Source of the DNA: Hazenella coriacea
GTDB lineage: Bacteria; Bacillota; Bacilli; Thermoactinomycetales; Thermoactinomycetaceae
DNA length: 64,000 nt
Direction: 5' to 3'
Assembly: GCF_004341825.1 (NCBI RefSeq)
Contig: NZ_SMAG01000003.1
Location: 248,001 to 312,000 of the forward strand
In this document: in pieces, positions 60,602 to 64,000 of the stretch
Layout of the letters: every line of letters starts with the position of its first letter
Numbering within the stretch: the stretch's first letter is position 1
Position numbers and translations under genes: made by a program
The notes under the pieces: model-generated
Told to the model about the DNA's origin: nothing
Databases searched by the model: none
What the model saw: the letters and a program-made list of their open reading frames with translations, nothing else

Positions 60602-62197
60602 TTAAAATCCGGTAACAGCTACCACTGCAGGACGGGGGAGATCACCATAAGGCCATAGACTAGTTGGGTTCGATGGATCTTTCGTTTCTTCACCTGGATG
60701 CTGGATCGCAAAGAATAATGTTTTCTCATTGGGAGTAAAATCAGGTCCAGTCATTTCAGACTCACGTGGTCCTGAGGCAAATTGATAAGCCTCTCCCTTT
60801 TGCTTACCGTGGGTAGCGATGAAAAAAGCTCCGTTGTTTTTAAAGGTTTCATAGGTATTATTTTTGTTTAATTTACTAGATGAAATATCTGTAAATACCC
60901 ATAGATTTCCTTTAGAATCAAAGTGCAGGTTGTCTGGACAGGAGAATCCACTTTGGGCTCCACCTACAGCAAATACTTCAAAAGTGAACTCAGTTGCTCC
61001 TGCATCATGACCCTTCTCTATAAAGCGAAGGATTTGACCATGAAAATTTCCATGCTTGGTGTTATTAGTGAGAGCAAGATAAACAGTCTGATCTTTCGGA
61101 TGAACCTCTACATCTTCTGGACGATCAAGGGGAGTCGCACCAAGAAGCTTCGCCGCTTCACGGGCATGGACGACCACTTCTCCCTGTGTAGAAAATTTCT
61201 CTTTTAACTTTGGAGACAATTCCAAGTCAAGCGGAAGCCATTTTCCTTCTCCCAACTCTGCAACATATAAAATTCCTTTCTCCAAAAGCTTAGAGTTTTG
61301 CTTACCAGCTTGGGGGTTGTACTTTTCTGCCGTGACAAACTTATAAAAATACTGATCGTTGGCATCATCACCCATATAGACAACTAGTCGTCCATCTTTA
61401 GATAAAGTCATAGCTGTATTTTCATGGGCAAATCGTCCCAACGAACTATGTTTCTTCGGCTTGGACTGTGGATCAAAAGGGTCTACCTCCACAACCCAAC
61501 CATAATGAGTCTCATTTCTTCCCCAACGTTTCGCATCATGTTCAAAGTTTTCTTCACATGTGAGTACTGTATTCCATAAAGTTTTCCCACCGCTACAATT
61601 TGCATGCATACCTATCACTTCAGTAACATTGCCTACAGATGCATCTCCCTTAGCTGGACCAGTTAAATCCATCCGAGTATTCGCAGTGATCCGACGTGCA
61701 TAGGTGCTACTTTTATCTAGTCTCCAGTGACCTTTTTCTCTTTTTACTTCAATAATACTGCCACCCACATTATATTGCTCAATCTGATGTTTTTGTGCTT
61801 CTGGAGTTAATGAATCATACATAAACATTGCACCTGAACCGATATATTCATGATTCACCCAAAGCAACCCATGATCAGAAGAACCTTCGATTGGGAAGTA
61901 TAAAGTTAAGTCGCAATTATAACCAAACTTCTCTCCATTTCCAATATCATCTCCCCATGCCGCAACGACATCATATTTAAATCCTTTGGGTAAAATTAAC
62001 TGGTCTTGGTCAGAAGCTTGAATTGGATGAAAAGGTGGTTTCCCTCCAATTTTATCGAAAAAGTCAGTTTGGACCTTGTCCATTTTTCCAGCAGCTTCTG
62101 CCACTTGTGCAACACCTGAAGCTGTTCCAACTAATGCTACAGTACCGACTCCTACAAATTTCATAAAATCCCTACGTGTGACTGATGATTCTCCCAT
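60602..62197 (-). CDS. PhoX-type (DUF839) secreted alkaline phosphatase
   Basis: 531 aa. Tat signal peptide with twin arginines (SVTRRDFMKFVGVGTVALVG) followed by a beta-propeller DUF839 domain: LLWVNHEYIG, HANCSGGKTLWNTVLTCEEN, RFAHENTAMTL, RPEDVEVHPKDQTVYLALTN. PhoX enzymes are calcium/iron phosphatases that release phosphate outside the cell. ATG at 62197 with GGGGGGA six bases upstream. Monocistronic. Confidence 0.92.
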   Translation of the reverse strand: MGESSVTRRDFMKFVGVGTVALVGTASGVAQVAEAAGKMDKVQTDFFDKIGGKPPFHPIQASDQDQLILPKGFKYDVVAAWGDDIGNGEKFGYNCDLTLYFPIEGSSDHGLLWVNHEYIGSGAMFMYDSLTPEAQKHQIEQYNVGGSIIEVKREKGHWRLDKSSTYARRITANTRMDLTGPAKGDASVGNVTEVIGMHANCSGGKTLWNTVLTCEENFEHDAKRWGRNETHYGWVVEVDPFDPQSKPKKHSSLGRFAHENTAMTLSKDGRLVVYMGDDANDQYFYKFVTAEKYNPQAGKQNSKLLEKGILYVAELGEGKWLPLDLELSPKLKEKFSTQGEVVVHAREAAKLLGATPLDRPEDVEVHPKDQTVYLALTNNTKHGNFHGQILRFIEKGHDAGATEFTFEVFAVGGAQSGFSCPDNLHFDSKGNLWVFTDISSSKLNKNNTYETFKNNGAFFIATHGKQKGEAYQFASGPRESEMTGPDFTPNEKTLFFAIQHPGEETKDPSNPTSLWPYGDLPRPAVVAVTGF

Positions 62198-62303
62198 GAA
62201 AAATCCCCCCACATCTTGATCTCTCTTAAAATCTACTAAAGAACTATTAATCTCGTTTTAAAGAGATGATAAGAGGGTGTTGTTTTCTTACAATGAAATG
62301 AGA

Positions 62304-62338
62304 GAGAAAAAACACTACCCATCTCTGTGGTAGTGTTC
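62304..62338 (-). terminator. Rho-independent terminator of mltG
   Basis: On the minus strand AACACTACC and GGTAGTGTT form a perfect stem with a 9-nt loop, followed by TTTTCTC. Confidence 0.85.
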
Positions 62339-62439
62339 ATGTGAAATTGCCTTTTTTAAAATGATTTTATACAATAAACATAGTATGATATTAACACTTT
62401 AAAACAATCCATCAGCCCGCGACTCATCGTAATCATCAA

Positions 62440-63516
62440 TTACTTAGCATCACATTTAATATTTCGGGCATTGAGATTGCTTTGTTGAATATATTTATTA
62501 TGTTGTGTATAGGTTTCTGAAAAATAATGCTCATTTGTACAGTCACTTTTCGTCACATAATACTTATACTTATGCTGATCAGGGTTTAATGCAGCTCTTA
62601 AAGCTTTGGCACCCGGATTGGCGATCGGTCCTGGAGGTAGTCCTCGATTCAGATATGAGTTGTAAGGGTTAGATAGTTTACGTTCATTATGGATATTGGA
62701 TCTCACACCTTTTTTTCCTTGCATCTCTCCGGCAAATGCAACAGTCGCATCAATACGTAGTTTTTGATCATCTGCACTTCCATTCAAGCGATTGTAAATA
62801 ACTCCTGCAATCTTTGAATATTCTTGTTCAGCCTGACTCTCTTCTTCAACCATCGAAGCAACAGTCACCCACTGATCCATATCCATGCCTTCTAAATATG
62901 GAAAACCAGCAAAGGATTTCTCAGCTTCAAGTTGATCCACTTGTTTTTGAAATTGACCCAGCATCGCATCAACGATCGCTTCCGGTTTTTCATCTTTGCG
63001 GAACTGATATGTACTTGGAAATAAATAACCTTCTAAACGATAATATCGTTCTTTATTTTCTCCAATTTTCTGTTCAAACGGATACTTTGCTTTGCGATCT
63101 TTTAATGCCTGAAGAAAACCCTCTCCATCATAACCCTTTTTTTCCAATACTTCGGCAATTTGTAAAACGTTATGACCCTCAGGAATTGTTACACGAACTA
63201 AATCCTGGCTTCCTTTTGAGAATTTTTGCAACATATCGTCTAATGAATCCGTCGGTTGAATATCATAAATACCCGCTTGCAAATTGGTTTTGTCATAGTA
63301 TCCTACGTAATATTGGAAGAAAGTTGATTTGCGAATCAGTTTTTGTTTCTCTAACAGATTCCCAATCTCTTTGATTGATGTTTTAGGCTGGATTTCCACT
63401 GTCACCACTTCATCTCTGGGCGGTGATTCAAGGGTGTAATTGGCGTACATATAAGCGAGTGCGCCCCATCCAGCGAGCAGAAGCAATGTGAAGATGATAC
63501 GCCAAATCCATTTCAT
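62440..63516 (-). CDS. mltG: Endolytic transglycosylase MltG
   Basis: 358 aa from the ATG at 63516 (GAGAGGGAG nine bases upstream; the ATG at 63540 has no Shine-Dalgarno). Membrane helix (WIWRIIFTLLLLAGWGALAY), LysM-like part with VTIPEGHNVLQIAEVLEKKG, then the YceG domain: YLFPSTYQF, ASMVEEESQAEQE (catalytic Glu), GVIYNRLN and LNRGLPPGPIANPGAKALRA. It cuts nascent glycan strands and sets their length. Confidence 0.95.
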   Translation of the reverse strand: MKWIWRIIFTLLLLAGWGALAYMYANYTLESPPRDEVVTVEIQPKTSIKEIGNLLEKQKLIRKSTFFQYYVGYYDKTNLQAGIYDIQPTDSLDDMLQKFSKGSQDLVRVTIPEGHNVLQIAEVLEKKGYDGEGFLQALKDRKAKYPFEQKIGENKERYYRLEGYLFPSTYQFRKDEKPEAIVDAMLGQFQKQVDQLEAEKSFAGFPYLEGMDMDQWVTVASMVEEESQAEQEYSKIAGVIYNRLNGSADDQKLRIDATVAFAGEMQGKKGVRSNIHNERKLSNPYNSYLNRGLPPGPIANPGAKALRAALNPDQHKYKYYVTKSDCTNEHYFSETYTQHNKYIQQSNLNARNIKCDAK

Positions 63517-63589
63517 TAACTGTGACTCCCTCTCTGACATCTAGATCTACTGTACTTGTACAAACACCCTTCTATGTTAGCATAGTTTA

Positions 63590-63618
63590 TTAAAAAAATA
63601 ACGGGGAATTCTCCCCGT
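63590..63618 (-). terminator. Rho-independent terminator
   Basis: ACGGGGAATTCTCCCCGT is a perfect palindrome; on the minus strand ATTTTTTT follows. It ends the 63625 gene, so mltG probably has its own promoter. Confidence 0.88.
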
Positions 63619-63624
63619 TTTAGA

Positions 63625-63918
63625 CTAAGAGTCATAAAAATATAACATTTCGTCCACAGCTTCTGCAACCCGTTCCCATTCATCATCTTCATCAACTTCT
63701 TCGGCTAAGCCCTCATTGATGCGAAATAGATAAACGTCATTAGGATCATCTTTCTGTTTATGCATCACTGCATAATGTTGACCATCTAATTCAACTTCAT
63801 GAAGCACAGAATACTTCTCTTCACCATCCGTTGATGTACGAAGAAAAAAATCACCAGGCGAGATCTGACTACGAAGAATCTTCACTTCTTTAGCTAAAGG
63901 TTGGTTTAAATCAGTCAT
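63625..63918 (-). CDS. DUF1292-like acidic protein
   Basis: 97 aa: TSTDGEEKYSVLHEVELDGQ, YAVMHKQKDDPNDVYLFRIN, then an acidic end (AEEVDEDDEWERVAEAVDEM). Matches DUF1292/YrzB-type proteins. No known function. It follows a second DUF1292 gene. Confidence 0.82.
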   Translation of the reverse strand: MTDLNQPLAKEVKILRSQISPGDFFLRTSTDGEEKYSVLHEVELDGQHYAVMHKQKDDPNDVYLFRINEGLAEEVDEDDEWERVAEAVDEMLYFYDS

Positions 63919-63938
63919 AGGTTTTACCTGTGATGATT

Positions 63939-64000
63939 AAAAGTCTTCCTCTTCTAAAGTATGAAGTACTTCTTCGATCATAGCCCATTCTTCATCACTT
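63939..64000 (-). CDS. DUF1292 (YrzB-like) protein, C-terminal end only
   Basis: The last 19 codons and stop of a minus-strand gene running off the window: DEEWAMIEEVLHTLEEEDF. The ending closely resembles the AEWDMIEEVFNTF ending of Bacillus YrzB. In Bacillus, yrzB lies just before mltG (yrrL), in agreement with the order here. Confidence 0.75.

Overview
The window looks like chromosome of a low-GC, spore-forming Bacillales bacterium. A member of the Thermoactinomycetaceae or a near relative is my best guess. The basis is an intact pro-sigma-K gene, Bacillus-type thiamine salvage behind a TPP riboswitch, a DUF1292/MltG neighbourhood, strong Gram-positive Shine-Dalgarno sites, frequent TTG and GTG starts, and AT-rich spacers. 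Family names come from reading motifs; no database search was run.

Layout. 1-5.5 kb: end of a sensor kinase gene, a ResA-like thioredoxin and a membrane protein, then a convergent CshA-type RNA helicase, a cupin and small unknown genes. 5.5-8.7 kb: a minus-strand thiamine salvage operon (tenA-thiD-thiM-thiE) controlled by a TPP riboswitch. 8.9-10.4 kb: an AbiEii-like nucleotidyltransferase with an internally duplicated, unrecognised partner. 10.6-12.9 kb: a small ribbon-helix-helix (RHH) protein diverging from a membrane/HTH protein across an array of CATAG half-sites, then sigK. 13.3-34 kb: a type IV secretion (T4SS) locus. A plus-strand operon encodes a VirB2/VirB3-like pair, a TrsD-like protein, VirB4, a two-domain muralytic enzyme, a VirB8-like protein and a VirB6-like protein. 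After it comes a minus-strand array of three expanded families: A (six copies, about 105 aa), B (HExxH zincins; two intact genes, one pseudogene and several remnants) and L (tethered Cys-pair proteins; four genes and one pseudogene). The block ends with a coiled-coil protein sharing the B C-terminal domain, a protein built of four RHH-like units, a VirD4 coupling ATPase and an orphan EssB-like protein. I see no relaxase, integrase or replication gene.

34-45 kb is mostly housekeeping: an MFS exporter, pnuC-nadR (NAD salvage), putP, helD and a secreted glycerophosphodiesterase. 45.4-53.2 kb is a retron island on the minus strand: a HEAT-like repeat protein, a SWIM zinc-finger protein and a retron-type reverse transcriptase. 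Upstream are two tandem msr-msd-like RNA genes, each with its own promoter and terminator. They are nearly identical except in the long hairpin, whose two arms have changed together. A further strongly folding sequence lies inside the operon, and rearranged fragments of both RNA types lie beyond its 3' end. 53.3-64 kb is ordinary: thioredoxin, an Rrf2 regulator, a Crp/Fnr regulator divergent from flavohaemoprotein hmp, an epimerase, a penicillin-binding protein, a PhoX-type phosphatase, mltG and DUF1292 genes.

The two most notable items are the paired retron RNAs with covarying stems and the T4SS locus that carries an expanded putative effector/immunity array but no visible relaxase.
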